A stretch of DNA of 64,000 nucleotides, from the NCBI GenBank assembly GCA_029990205.1, contig JAPEKQ010000003.1, positions 124,001-188,000 on the forward strand. Direction: 5' to 3'. Both the position numbers and the translations under genes were made by a program. Source of the DNA: a bacterium (lineage in GTDB: Bacteria; Joyebacterota; Joyebacteria; Joyebacterales; Joyebacteraceae). The notes under the pieces were generated by a model. It was given only the letters and a program-made list of their open reading frames with translations. It was not told the origin of the DNA and searched no databases. Positions within the stretch are counted from its first letter, which is position 1; each line of letters begins with the position of its first letter. Of this stretch, positions 34,693 through 42,491 are shown in pieces.

Positions 34693-35605
34693 CGTCGCGA
34701 AGTCAAGACCACTCGCACCGCTCGTCAGAAGATTCCTCGAATCGATCGAGGGCCGGGGATACTCACCACACACGACCAACGCCTATCGCCGGGATCTCGA
34801 CCAGTTCGTCGGATTCGTCGCCGACTTCGCCCACCACGAGTCGCCCGATGAGGTCACGACGGCCGATCTCACGACGAGGGTCATCAGACGGTTCGTCTCG
34901 TCGCTCACGGCGTCGCGCTTCGCGCGCCGTTCCATCCAGAGGAAGCTCGCCGCGGTGAAGTCGCTCGGTACGTGGCTGGAGGAACAGTCCGTCGTGCCGG
35001 TCAATCCGGCCGCCGGAGTGTCCGCTCCCAAGGTGGAGAAACGACTCCCGACGTTCCTGACGGAGCGTGAGGTCTCGCTTCTGTTCATCGTCCCGCCGGA
35101 GCCGAGCGTGCGCGAACTCAGGAATCGCGCGATCCTCGAGCTCTTCTACAGCACGGGTATCCGTCTCTCGGAACTCGTCGAGCTGAAGCGGACGTCTCTC
35201 GACCGGCTCGGTCAGACGGTCCGCGTGCTCGGAAAGGGACGGAAGGAGCGCATCGTCCCGGTCGGGCGCGCGGCGCTCGACGCCCTCTCGGCGTACCAGT
35301 CGGTTCAGACCGACGCCGAGGCCGCCGGAGGGTCGCTCTTCACGAACGGCCGCGGGGGCGCGCTGTCGCAGCGTACCGTCCAGCGCATCGTACGGAAGAA
35401 GCTCGCGGAGGTCTCGGAGGCACGGAAGCTGAGCCCGCACGTGCTCCGGCACACGTTCGCCACGCACATGCTCAACGCCGGGGCGGATCTCAGAGCCGTC
35501 CAGGAGCTCCTTGGACACGCGAGTCTGTCGACGACCCAGATCTACACGCACGTGACCACCGAGCGACTCAAGCAGGTCTACGAGAAGGCACACCCGCGCG
35601 CGTAG
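34679..35605 (+). CDS. xerC: Tyrosine recombinase, XerC/XerD type (copy 1)
   Basis: Resolves chromosome dimers at dif by strand exchange. The 308-residue protein has the SAM-like N-terminal core-binding domain (about 12-100) and the catalytic domain with Arg in STGIRLSEL, Lys in GKGRKERIVP, the HxxR block HVLRHTFATHML, His in LLGHASLSTTQ and Tyr in IYTHV. The placement of the catalytic residues and the length fit Xer proteins rather than phage integrases. The ATG lies inside the end of topA. A second Xer gene is at 51290, so the pair likely forms XerC and XerD. Which is which is not certain. Confidence 0.92.
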   Translation: MSRSSVAKSRPLAPLVRRFLESIEGRGYSPHTTNAYRRDLDQFVGFVADFAHHESPDEVTTADLTTRVIRRFVSSLTASRFARRSIQRKLAAVKSLGTWLEEQSVVPVNPAAGVSAPKVEKRLPTFLTEREVSLLFIVPPEPSVRELRNRAILELFYSTGIRLSELVELKRTSLDRLGQTVRVLGKGRKERIVPVGRAALDALSAYQSVQTDAEAAGGSLFTNGRGGALSQRTVQRIVRKKLAEVSEARKLSPHVLRHTFATHMLNAGADLRAVQELLGHASLSTTQIYTHVTTERLKQVYEKAHPRA

Positions 35606-35718
35606 CGGCGCACAACCAGGACGTTGTTGCGGGCGCGCGACCATATCGAGAGGAAGTACCACCCAACGACCGCATGAGACACCACTGACGGGCCATGCGA
35701 ACAAGGACGGAGGCGCGA

Positions 35719-36618
35719 ATGCAGGACTTCATCTCTATCGCCGACATCGACCGCGCGAAGATGGAGGAGCTGTTCCAGCTGGCGGCAGACCTCAAGAAGG
35801 ACCGGAACGCCCGGCAGCCGCTCGCCGGCAAGACCGTGGCGATGATCTTCCACAAGCCCTCGCTGCGAACCCGAGTCAGCTTCGAAGTGGGCATCCACGA
35901 ACTCGGCGCGCACCCGATGTACGTCACGGACGCCGAGATCAAGATGGGGCAGCGGGAGTCGATCTACGACATCGGCAAGGTGCTCTCCCGATACGTCCAC
36001 GGCATCATGATCAGAACGTTCGCGCACTCCAACTGCACGGAGCTTGCCGACGCCGCGGACGTGCCCATCATCAACGGGCTGACCGATCTCAACCACCCGT
36101 GTCAGATCATGGGCGACATCCTCACGTGCATCGAGCATGGCAAGGACCCGTCCGGCATGGTCGTCGCCTTCATCGGTGACGGCAACAACGTCGCCAACTC
36201 GTGGGTCAACGCCGCCGGCAACCTCGGGTTCGAGCTCAGGATCGGCGGACCGTCTGGCTACGAGCCGAACGCAGCGCTCCTCGAGGCGGCCCGCGCCAAG
36301 GGCGCCACGGTCAACATCATCAACGACCCCTCCGAAGCCGTCGCCGGCGCCGACGTCGTGTACACCGACGTCTGGGCCAGCATGGGGCAGGAGGACGAGG
36401 CGAGCGAGCGCCGGAAGCTCTTCATGCCGTATCAGCTCAACACCGACCTCGTCTCGCGCGCGAAGCACGACGCGATCGTGCTTCATTGCCTCCCGGCTCA
36501 CCGGGGTGACGAGATCACGGACGACGTCATGGACGGACGGCACTCGGTCGTGTTCGATCAGGCGGAGAACCGCCTGCACGCTCAGAAGGCCGTCATGGTC
36601 GACCTGATGGGGGCTTAG
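35719..36618 (+). CDS. argF: Ornithine carbamoyltransferase
   Basis: Makes citrulline from ornithine and carbamoyl phosphate in arginine synthesis. The 299-residue protein has the carbamoyl phosphate block KPSLRTRVSFEVG, the block NGLTDLNHPCQ, FIGDGNNVANSW and the ornithine-specific HCLPAHRGDEITDDV near the C-terminus. The last of these separates it from aspartate carbamoyltransferase. ATG 35719 is chosen because ACGGAGG stands at the right distance; an in-frame ATG at 35695 has no such site. No other arginine gene is in the window. A lipoprotein gene begins three bases after the stop. Confidence 0.96.
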   Translation: MQDFISIADIDRAKMEELFQLAADLKKDRNARQPLAGKTVAMIFHKPSLRTRVSFEVGIHELGAHPMYVTDAEIKMGQRESIYDIGKVLSRYVHGIMIRTFAHSNCTELADAADVPIINGLTDLNHPCQIMGDILTCIEHGKDPSGMVVAFIGDGNNVANSWVNAAGNLGFELRIGGPSGYEPNAALLEAARAKGATVNIINDPSEAVAGADVVYTDVWASMGQEDEASERRKLFMPYQLNTDLVSRAKHDAIVLHCLPAHRGDEITDDVMDGRHSVVFDQAENRLHAQKAVMVDLMGA

Positions 36619-36620
36619 GG

Positions 36621-37484
36621 ATGCTCCGTTGTTCAGTCTTCCTCGCGCTGGGGGCGCTCATCGCGCTCTCCGGGTGCGCGAAGACCGGATCGCCACCGGG
36701 CGGACCGGTCGACGAGGACCCGCCGTGGGTCGTCTCAACGGACCCGGTGGACGGCGCGGTCGACGTGCCGGTCGATTCGGGCATGTTCGTGCTCTTCAGC
36801 GAAGAGATGGACAGGGCGTCCGTCGAGCGGGCGATCGACATCACTCCGGAGACGACGCTCAAGACCGCAGGGTGGCGTGGTCCGCGTCTTGAGATCCGAA
36901 CGGCCGAAGACCTGTCCGATTCGACGACGTACGTCGTCCGTCTCGGTGACGGCATCCGCGACTATCACAGCGTCGCTGCCGACACGGCGGTGATGTTCGC
37001 GTTCTCGACGGGCAGCGCCATCGATGACTGCGCTGTCACGGGCACGGTCACCACGGACGGAGAACCAGCGGTCGGCGCAACGGTCTGGGCTTGTGCCGCC
37101 TCTCCGCAGCCGGACTCGCTCGGCGTCGTCAGCCGATGCGGAGCGTCCGCGATCACCGCCTCCGGCGGTTACTTCGCCATCGGGTATCTGAACCCGGTGC
37201 GCTCGCCCTACTCGCTCGTCGCTTTCCTCGATTCGGACGCCGACGGCGCCTATTCGCCGAGGGAGGAGGCGGGCACGATCGTGTTCGACGCCGCCACATT
37301 CGCGGCGCCGGGAGATACGGTGCGCGGACTCGACCTGGCACTCGAGCCGCCCGCGGACGCATCGGCACAGCCACGCGGAGAGCCGACGCTCGGCGGACCG
37401 ACGGCCGGCGGCACCACGACACCTCAGTCCGGGGACGTCCCGGACCATCACCCGCCATCGGCGGAGCCGGAGGAGCAGGAGTGA
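36621..37484 (+). CDS. Putative lipoprotein with SbsA-type Ig-like domain
   Basis: The 287-residue product has a lipoprotein signal peptide with lipobox ALSGC (Cys19). An Ig-like domain of the SbsA/Big_5 type follows (about residues 33-125), with PPWVVSTDPVDGAVDVPVDS, IFS-like VLFSEEMD and SDSTTYVVRLGDGIRD. A second beta domain at about 135-215 resembles carboxypeptidase-regulatory-like repeats (VTGTVTTDGEPAVGATVWA). The tail is Pro/Gly-rich. Such proteins are surface or periplasmic, often adhesion-like. It sits between argF and dapF with only three bases before it and a four-base overlap after it, so it is read with biosynthetic genes. Confidence 0.82.
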   Translation: MLRCSVFLALGALIALSGCAKTGSPPGGPVDEDPPWVVSTDPVDGAVDVPVDSGMFVLFSEEMDRASVERAIDITPETTLKTAGWRGPRLEIRTAEDLSDSTTYVVRLGDGIRDYHSVAADTAVMFAFSTGSAIDDCAVTGTVTTDGEPAVGATVWACAASPQPDSLGVVSRCGASAITASGGYFAIGYLNPVRSPYSLVAFLDSDADGAYSPREEAGTIVFDAATFAAPGDTVRGLDLALEPPADASAQPRGEPTLGGPTAGGTTTPQSGDVPDHHPPSAEPEEQE

Positions 37485-38299
37485 AGCTTGAATTCGCAAA
37501 GATGAGCGGCGCGGGGAACGACTTCATCGTCGTCGATGACCGCAAGGGCTTTGTCGCCGAGGACGCCGGCGAGCTCGCGAAGCAGCTGTGCAGGCGCCGT
37601 GTCTCCGTCGGCGCGGACGGTCTCATCCTGGTCGTGCCGAGTACATCGCACGACTTCAGGATGCGCTATTTCAACGCGGACGGGAGCGAAGCGGACATGT
37701 GCGGCAACGGCGGGCGCTGCGTCGCGCGCTTCGCGCACGAGCGCGGCATCGCGGGGAAGACCATGCGCTTCCAGAGCCAGTCAGGCACACACAGCGCTGA
37801 GATCCTCGACGAGAATCACGTCAAGCTCATGATGACGGAGCCGAGGGCCATGCTCCTCGGGACCTCGCTTCACATGGGCGGAGAGGTCTACGAGGTTCAC
37901 CGGATCAACACGGGCGTTCCTCATGCCATCATCGAGGTCGAGGACATCGAGAACTACCCGGTCGTTGAGACGGGACGCGCGGTGCGCGGACACAACAGCT
38001 ACGCGCCCGAGGGGACGAACGTCGACTTCGCCGCCGTGGAGGATGAACACAACGTCCGTCTCCGCACGTACGAACGCGGTGTCGAGGACGAGACGCTGGC
38101 GTGTGGAACGGGAGCGGTTGCCACCGCCATCACCCTGGCCTCGCTCGGTAAGGTCAAGCCTCCGGTCACCGTCAAGACCAGAGGCGGGGAGCCGCTCGAG
38201 ATCGGGTTCTTCATGAGTGACAACGGGTACTGCGACGTGTCGCTCTCCGGCGACGCGCGTGTCGTCTACTGGGCGGAGCTGGACCTGAGCGAGGAGTAG
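37481..38299 (+). CDS. dapF: Diaminopimelate epimerase
   Basis: Interconverts LL- and meso-diaminopimelate for lysine and peptidoglycan. The 272-residue protein has the N-terminal FAKMSGAGNDFIVVDD, the first catalytic cysteine in ADMCGNGGRCVARFA and the second in ETLACGTGAVATAI, both needed for the two-base mechanism. The substrate blocks NTGVPHAI and PEGTNVDF are also present. The GTG start overlaps the stop of the upstream lipoprotein (GTGA). dapA follows 43 bases after its stop. Confidence 0.97.
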   Translation: MKLEFAKMSGAGNDFIVVDDRKGFVAEDAGELAKQLCRRRVSVGADGLILVVPSTSHDFRMRYFNADGSEADMCGNGGRCVARFAHERGIAGKTMRFQSQSGTHSAEILDENHVKLMMTEPRAMLLGTSLHMGGEVYEVHRINTGVPHAIIEVEDIENYPVVETGRAVRGHNSYAPEGTNVDFAAVEDEHNVRLRTYERGVEDETLACGTGAVATAITLASLGKVKPPVTVKTRGGEPLEIGFFMSDNGYCDVSLSGDARVVYWAELDLSEE

Positions 38300-38342
38300 C
38301 CGCGTCTGCCGGGTGGAGTAGAACCTTCGTGAGGAGCAGCCG

Positions 38343-39242
38343 ATGGACAAGACCATGTTCCGAGGCTCGATCGTCGCCATCGTCACACCCATGCTCGACG
38401 GGAAGCTCGACGAGGACTCGCTCAGGCGACTCCTCAGGATGCACAAGGCCGCCGGGACGAACGCTGTCGTGCCGGCGGGATGCACCGGAGAAGCGGCTAC
38501 CTTGACGGGCGAGGAGCGCCGCCGCCTCATTGAGATCTGTCTGGAGGAGGTCGGTGACGCCATGCCGGTCATCCCGGGCACCGGTTCGAACTCGACCGTC
38601 GAGACGATACGGCTCACCACCGAAGCGAAGGCCGCGGGCGCTCACGGCGCTCTGATCATCACTCCGTACTACAACAAACCCACGCCGGAGGGGCAGTACC
38701 TTCACTACAGGGCCGTCGCCCATGCGGTCGACATTCCGATCATGCTCTACAACGTGCCGGGAAGGACCGGAACGAACATGCTTCCGTCCACGATCGCACG
38801 CCTTTCGAAGATCCCGAACATCGTCGCGCTCAAGGAGGCCGCCGGGTCCGTCGATCAGGTCAGCGAGATCGTCGAGCTCTGCGATATCACGGTGCTGTCG
38901 GGAGACGACCCGCAGACGTTGCCGATGATGTCGGTGGGCGCGCAGGGCGTCGTGTCCGTTGCCGCGAACGTCGTCGCGGGAGCCGTCGCGGACATGATGC
39001 GGGCGTGGCCCGATGATCCCCGCCGCGCCGCGGAGCTCCATCACGTTCTTCGGCGCATCTCGAAGTCGCTCTTCATCGAGAGCAATCCCGGCCCCGTCAA
39101 GTTCGCCATGAAAGAGCTCGGACTCATCGCAAGTGATGAGCTCCGCGCGCCGCTCGTACCGCTGACCGACGAGAGCCGCGCACGAATGACCAAGCCGATC
39201 GCGCTCATGCGCGAGACACGCGAGAGATTCGGAGACGCCTGA
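38343..39242 (+). CDS. dapA: 4-hydroxy-tetrahydrodipicolinate synthase
   Basis: Condenses pyruvate with aspartate semialdehyde, the first committed step to lysine and diaminopimelate. The 299-residue TIM-barrel protein has GCTGEAATL (Thr-Thr type phosphate/proton relay region), YYNKPTPEGQY, the active-site Tyr in LYNVPGRTG and the Schiff-base Lys in NIVALKEAAGS. The start follows GAGGAG. It is grouped with dapF, while dapB is separate at 45120. Confidence 0.97.
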   Translation: MDKTMFRGSIVAIVTPMLDGKLDEDSLRRLLRMHKAAGTNAVVPAGCTGEAATLTGEERRRLIEICLEEVGDAMPVIPGTGSNSTVETIRLTTEAKAAGAHGALIITPYYNKPTPEGQYLHYRAVAHAVDIPIMLYNVPGRTGTNMLPSTIARLSKIPNIVALKEAAGSVDQVSEIVELCDITVLSGDDPQTLPMMSVGAQGVVSVAANVVAGAVADMMRAWPDDPRRAAELHHVLRRISKSLFIESNPGPVKFAMKELGLIASDELRAPLVPLTDESRARMTKPIALMRETRERFGDA

Positions 39243-39295
39243 CCGATCCGGACGAGACCGGCCGATGGGAAGAACGCGCCGAAAGGAGTCACGCA

Positions 39296-39481
39296 ATGCC
39301 TCACGTTGAGATATCCCTGTTCCCGGGGCGGGACGATGACACGAAGGAGAGCATCATCCGCGAGGTGAGCGACGCGGTCGCCCGCACGTCGGGCGCCCCG
39401 CTCGAAGCTGTTACGGTCGTCATCCGCGAAGTGCCGAAGACCCACTGGGCGCAGGGGGGAGTACCGTACTCGAAGAAGTAG
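39296..39481 (+). CDS. 4-oxalocrotonate tautomerase-family protein
   Basis: The 61-residue protein begins Met-Pro, so removal of the Met leaves the catalytic N-terminal proline of the tautomerase superfamily. The family pattern is seen in VEISLFPGRDDDTKESIIREV and the C-terminal VVIREVPKTHWAQGG. The length is that of the 4-OT subunit, which forms hexamers. The substrate is unknown, as for most short members. It follows dapA by 53 bases behind GAAAGGAG and is followed by a terminator-like hairpin. Confidence 0.88.
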   Translation: MPHVEISLFPGRDDDTKESIIREVSDAVARTSGAPLEAVTVVIREVPKTHWAQGGVPYSKK

Positions 39482-39551
39482 CGCGACGGAGCGAGGAGAA
39501 GCGCCGCAACCAACATCCTTGCCAGTTACAACAACTTAGGACTAGACACTC

Positions 39552-39586
39552 AGGGCGCGGTCGCATATTGTGACCGTGCCCTCTTG
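39552..39586 (+). terminator. Terminator-like hairpin after the tautomerase gene
   Basis: AGGGCGCGGTC (39552-39562) pairs with GACCGTGCCCT (39572-39582), 11 pairs with one G.T and a nine-base AT-rich loop, followed by CTTG. It lies in the 233-base gap between the tautomerase and KamA-like genes. The rest of that gap shows no clear gene. Confidence 0.55.
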
Positions 39587-39714
39587 TAGATGACGGCTAC
39601 CGCGAACGCTTTCCGGGAGACCCCCGGAACGTGTCGCGGTTTATTTTTGGGAAGACCGGTGGCTCTGACACCACGAGAAGACCCCGAGCATCCCCGAGCA
39701 ACTCTGGAGGACAG

Positions 39715-40794
39715 ATGGACCACCGTGAGCAATGGCAGCTCGACTACGAGCGACTCATCACGACACGTGCTGAGCTCGACCGGATTCTCAAGCTGACCGA
39801 CGGGGAGAAGAAGGCGAGCGATGCGCTTCGCTCAGCGTACCCGCTCAAGATCTCCCGGCACTATCTGGACCTGATCGACCCGGGCGACCCGGACGATCCG
39901 ATCCGGAAGATCGTCGTGCCGTCGATGGCCGAGCTCTCGACCAGACCCGGCGAGAGCGACGACGACGTCCACGAGGACGAGGCGAAGTACCAGCCGGTCC
40001 CCGGCATCATCCACAGGTACCCGGGCAAGCTGCTCTTCATCCCGGCGCTCGGCTGCCCGTCCCATTGTCGCTTCTGCTTCCGCAAGGGACGCAAGGTCAA
40101 GCACCTCAGCGAGGACGAGGGCAAGGCGGCGCTCGACTACATACGTGAGCACAAGGAGATCCGCGACGTCATCGTGACAGGCGGCGAGCCGCTCTACCTC
40201 GGCGACGACGAACTCGAGCACTGGATCTCGTCGATCCACGCCATTGAACACGTGGAGATCATCCGGGTCACGAGCCGGGCGGCCATCTACGTTCCGTCGC
40301 GCATCACCGAGAAGCTCGTCGCGATGCTGCGCCAGTACCGACCGCTCTACATGACGTTCTCGTTCGTCCACCCGCGCGAGATCACACCGGACCTCGAGCG
40401 GGGCATCCGGATGATGGCTGACGCCGGCATCGTCATGCTCCAGCAGGGACCGCTTCTCCGCGGCGTCAACGACGACCCGGGAGTCCTCAAGGAGCTCTAC
40501 GAGAAGCTCGTCACGCTCCAGGTCCTGCCGTACTACGCCATCTGGGGTATCCATTCGCCCGGGGCCGAGCACTTCATCGTCGATGGCCAGACGGCGAGCG
40601 CCGTTGTCGGGGCGCTTGAGAATCAGACGTCCGGATTCTGCGTACCGCACCTGATCACGATCGCCCGCGGGGACAAGGTGAGAATGATGGGCTGGTCGCC
40701 GGAGCAGGCGGCGGCGCATCTGAAGAACCGTCCGCGTGAGGAGAGCAGTACTCCCTCGAGCATCGGTCTCATGCACGGTGCTCCCCACAAGTAG
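39715..40794 (+). CDS. KamA-family radical SAM enzyme (aminomutase-like) with altered substrate residues
   Basis: The 359-residue protein matches the lysine 2,3-aminomutase family: PIRKIVVPS, the cluster motif CPSHCRFC (Cys114, 118, 121), then Arg123 at the place of KAM Arg134, and VTGGEPLYL. In lysine 2,3-aminomutase, Asp293 and Asp330 hold the side-chain amino group of lysine. Aligning PYYAIWGI and SGFCVPHLITIARGDK here puts Ile279 and Ile316 at those places. The PLP-lysine loop PGGGGK is shortened to ARGDK (Lys321). It is therefore probably a related aminomutase or radical enzyme with another substrate. ATG 39715 follows TGGAGG. It stands alone between two terminator-like hairpins. Confidence 0.85.
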   Translation: MDHREQWQLDYERLITTRAELDRILKLTDGEKKASDALRSAYPLKISRHYLDLIDPGDPDDPIRKIVVPSMAELSTRPGESDDDVHEDEAKYQPVPGIIHRYPGKLLFIPALGCPSHCRFCFRKGRKVKHLSEDEGKAALDYIREHKEIRDVIVTGGEPLYLGDDELEHWISSIHAIEHVEIIRVTSRAAIYVPSRITEKLVAMLRQYRPLYMTFSFVHPREITPDLERGIRMMADAGIVMLQQGPLLRGVNDDPGVLKELYEKLVTLQVLPYYAIWGIHSPGAEHFIVDGQTASAVVGALENQTSGFCVPHLITIARGDKVRMMGWSPEQAAAHLKNRPREESSTPSSIGLMHGAPHK

Positions 40795-40826
40795 CGGGTC
40801 CACCTTCGGCGAGATAGACCCCTACG

Positions 40827-40880
40827 CACGAACGGCGGCACGCGCCCGACCAGGCGCCATGGCCGCCGTTCCGTGTTTCC
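40827..40880 (+). terminator. Terminator-like long hairpin after the KamA-like gene
   Basis: CAC-GAACGGCGGC (40827-40839) pairs with GCCGCCGTTC-CGTG (40862-40875), with one bulged C and an inner CGCC/GGCG stem, followed by TTTCC. It starts 33 bases after the stop. Confidence 0.65.
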
Positions 40881-40886
40881 ACCCCA

Positions 40887-40903
40887 TGTTCACTGTCTGA
40901 ACA
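40887..40903. promoter_or_regulatory. Palindrome 1 upstream of the FIST-kinase operon
   Basis: TGTTCA-N5-TGAACA is a perfect 17-base inverted repeat. Its core arms GTTCA/TGAAC and the N5 spacing recur at 40991-41005. It lies about 330 bases before the FIST start. Confidence 0.5.
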
Positions 40904-40929
40904 CCAAATCCCCGCTGACACGAGATTCA

Positions 40930-40958
40930 GTTGCAGCTTGCCACTGTTGCAGGCTGCC
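40930..40958 (+). repeat. 13-base direct repeat pair upstream of FIST gene
   Basis: GTTGCAGCTTGCC (40930-40942) and GTTGCAGGCTGCC (40946-40958) differ at one base, with a 16-base period. They lie between the two palindromes. This 440-base gap (40795-41234) otherwise holds the KamA terminator and no gene I can support. Confidence 0.55.
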
Positions 40959-40990
40959 TGGTGCGCTCTGCCATACGCTCCTCCTCGTTT

Positions 40991-41005
40991 GTTCACCCTC
41001 TGAAC
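40991..41005. promoter_or_regulatory. Palindrome 2 upstream of the FIST-kinase operon
   Basis: GTTCA-N5-TGAAC, with the same arms and spacing as the palindrome at 40888-40902, 103 bases away centre to centre. Two matching sites suggest a dimeric repressor or activator. Confidence 0.5.
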
Positions 41006-41234
41006 GATTTCGGCCCGATTCGCCCGTTCTCGTACGCCGGAAACCACGATTCCGGCGCTCCCGCTGGTACGGGACTTGCTGAATTCAGGTGTGTCGGATG
41101 CGCATTCCGGGTGTTTGAGGCTTCTCGAATGCTCTCCACAGGGACCACTTCTACGGACTCAACGAGGGCGCGACCGGGGAATCCCGGCGCCGAACTCTGT
41201 ACCGTCGGCCATGAGCGCCGGCAAGGAGGAGAAG

Positions 41235-42452
41235 ATGAGGACAGTGAAGTCGGGAGTCGGGTACTCCGACACGACAGACTCTGTTGCGGCTGGTCGTCAG
41301 GCCGCCGAGAAGGCGATGACGTATGCTTCCGCCGCATCGAGTGATTTCACGATGGCGTTCTGCGGCGGCAACCACGACCCGTTCGCCTTCCTGCGCTCGG
41401 TCAGAGAGGTCGTCGGTGACGGCACCCTGATCGGTGGCATGACCGTTGGCGTCATCACGAACGAGATGGCCGGGTACGGCGGCTATGAGGCCGGCGTCGC
41501 GGTGGTCTCCTCGAACAGCATCAGCTTCGAACCGATCGCCGTCGGGCGTCTCGATGACGGCGAGATGAACGCGGGCGTCGAGTTCGGTCAGATGATGGCC
41601 GAGCAGAGCGACGAGCAGACCAAGGGTGCGCTCTTCTTCTACGACTCGATCAAGAGCGAGGACCCGTTCGCGGTCAACCTCGGCAGCCAGCTGATCAAGG
41701 GCGTCGAGCGCGCGTTCGACGGACCGCACGTTCCGATCCTGGGCGGCGGCGTCATGAAGGACTACCACTGGCGCGAGTCTCCTGTCTTCGCGGGCAGCGA
41801 GGCGCTAACGCAGCACGCCTCTGGCGTTCTGATCAAGGGCGACTGCAAGGTCCACCACGCGATCAGCCACGGCTGTGAGCCGGCCAGCGACTATCACACC
41901 ATCACGAACATCGATGGCCCGGTCGTGCGTGAGCTCGATGGTCGACGTGCGCTCGATGTGATCGAGGAGATCATCGGTGCCGGCGCGGGCCAGGACTGGC
42001 AGCAGTATTCGCTTCTCGTAACGCTTGGAGCCAACTACGGGACCGACCCGTACGGCGACTTCAACGAGAAGGAGTACCTCAACCGACTGATCGCCGGTGT
42101 CAACCCCGAGGACGGCTCGCTGATCCTGTTCGAGTCCGATTTCGGTCCCGGCGAGCAGATCCAGGTCATGCGCAGGAGCAACGAGCAGATGCTCAACTCC
42201 GCGAGGGACGTCTCGCAGGGCCTGATCCAGGAAGTCAAGAACGAGGATCCGTTCCTCGGTATCTACATCGACTGCGCCGGCAGGACCAGCGGGTTCTGCG
42301 GAGCGGGAGCCGAGGAAGGCGCCATCGTCCAGGAGACCATCGGCACGCAGATGCCGCTACTGGGCTTCTACTCGGGCGTCGAGATCGCACCGTTCATGGG
42401 TGGTTCGCGTGCTCTGGACTGGACGGGGGTACTGGTCGTCCTGTCCGAGTAG
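41235..42452 (+). CDS. FIST-domain sensory protein
   Basis: The 405-residue protein contains FIST_N (about residues 25-215; blocks AFCGGNHDPFAFLRSV, LIGGMTVGVITNE) and FIST_C (about 225-385; LLVTLGANYG, FCGAGAEEGAIVQE, LLGFYSGVEIAPF). FIST is a predicted small-ligand sensor, probably for amino acids or similar molecules, known mainly from signal-transduction proteins. There is no signal peptide or membrane helix, so it is cytoplasmic. ATG 41235 follows AAGGAGGA by four bases; longer in-frame starts lack a site. A hybrid histidine kinase follows 39 bases later, so the pair likely works as sensor and kinase. Confidence 0.9.
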   Translation: MRTVKSGVGYSDTTDSVAAGRQAAEKAMTYASAASSDFTMAFCGGNHDPFAFLRSVREVVGDGTLIGGMTVGVITNEMAGYGGYEAGVAVVSSNSISFEPIAVGRLDDGEMNAGVEFGQMMAEQSDEQTKGALFFYDSIKSEDPFAVNLGSQLIKGVERAFDGPHVPILGGGVMKDYHWRESPVFAGSEALTQHASGVLIKGDCKVHHAISHGCEPASDYHTITNIDGPVVRELDGRRALDVIEEIIGAGAGQDWQQYSLLVTLGANYGTDPYGDFNEKEYLNRLIAGVNPEDGSLILFESDFGPGEQIQVMRRSNEQMLNSARDVSQGLIQEVKNEDPFLGIYIDCAGRTSGFCGAGAEEGAIVQETIGTQMPLLGFYSGVEIAPFMGGSRALDWTGVLVVLSE

Positions 42453-42491
42453 CGATTCGCAGGCAGTCAGCATCACGGTGGGAGAAGCACA

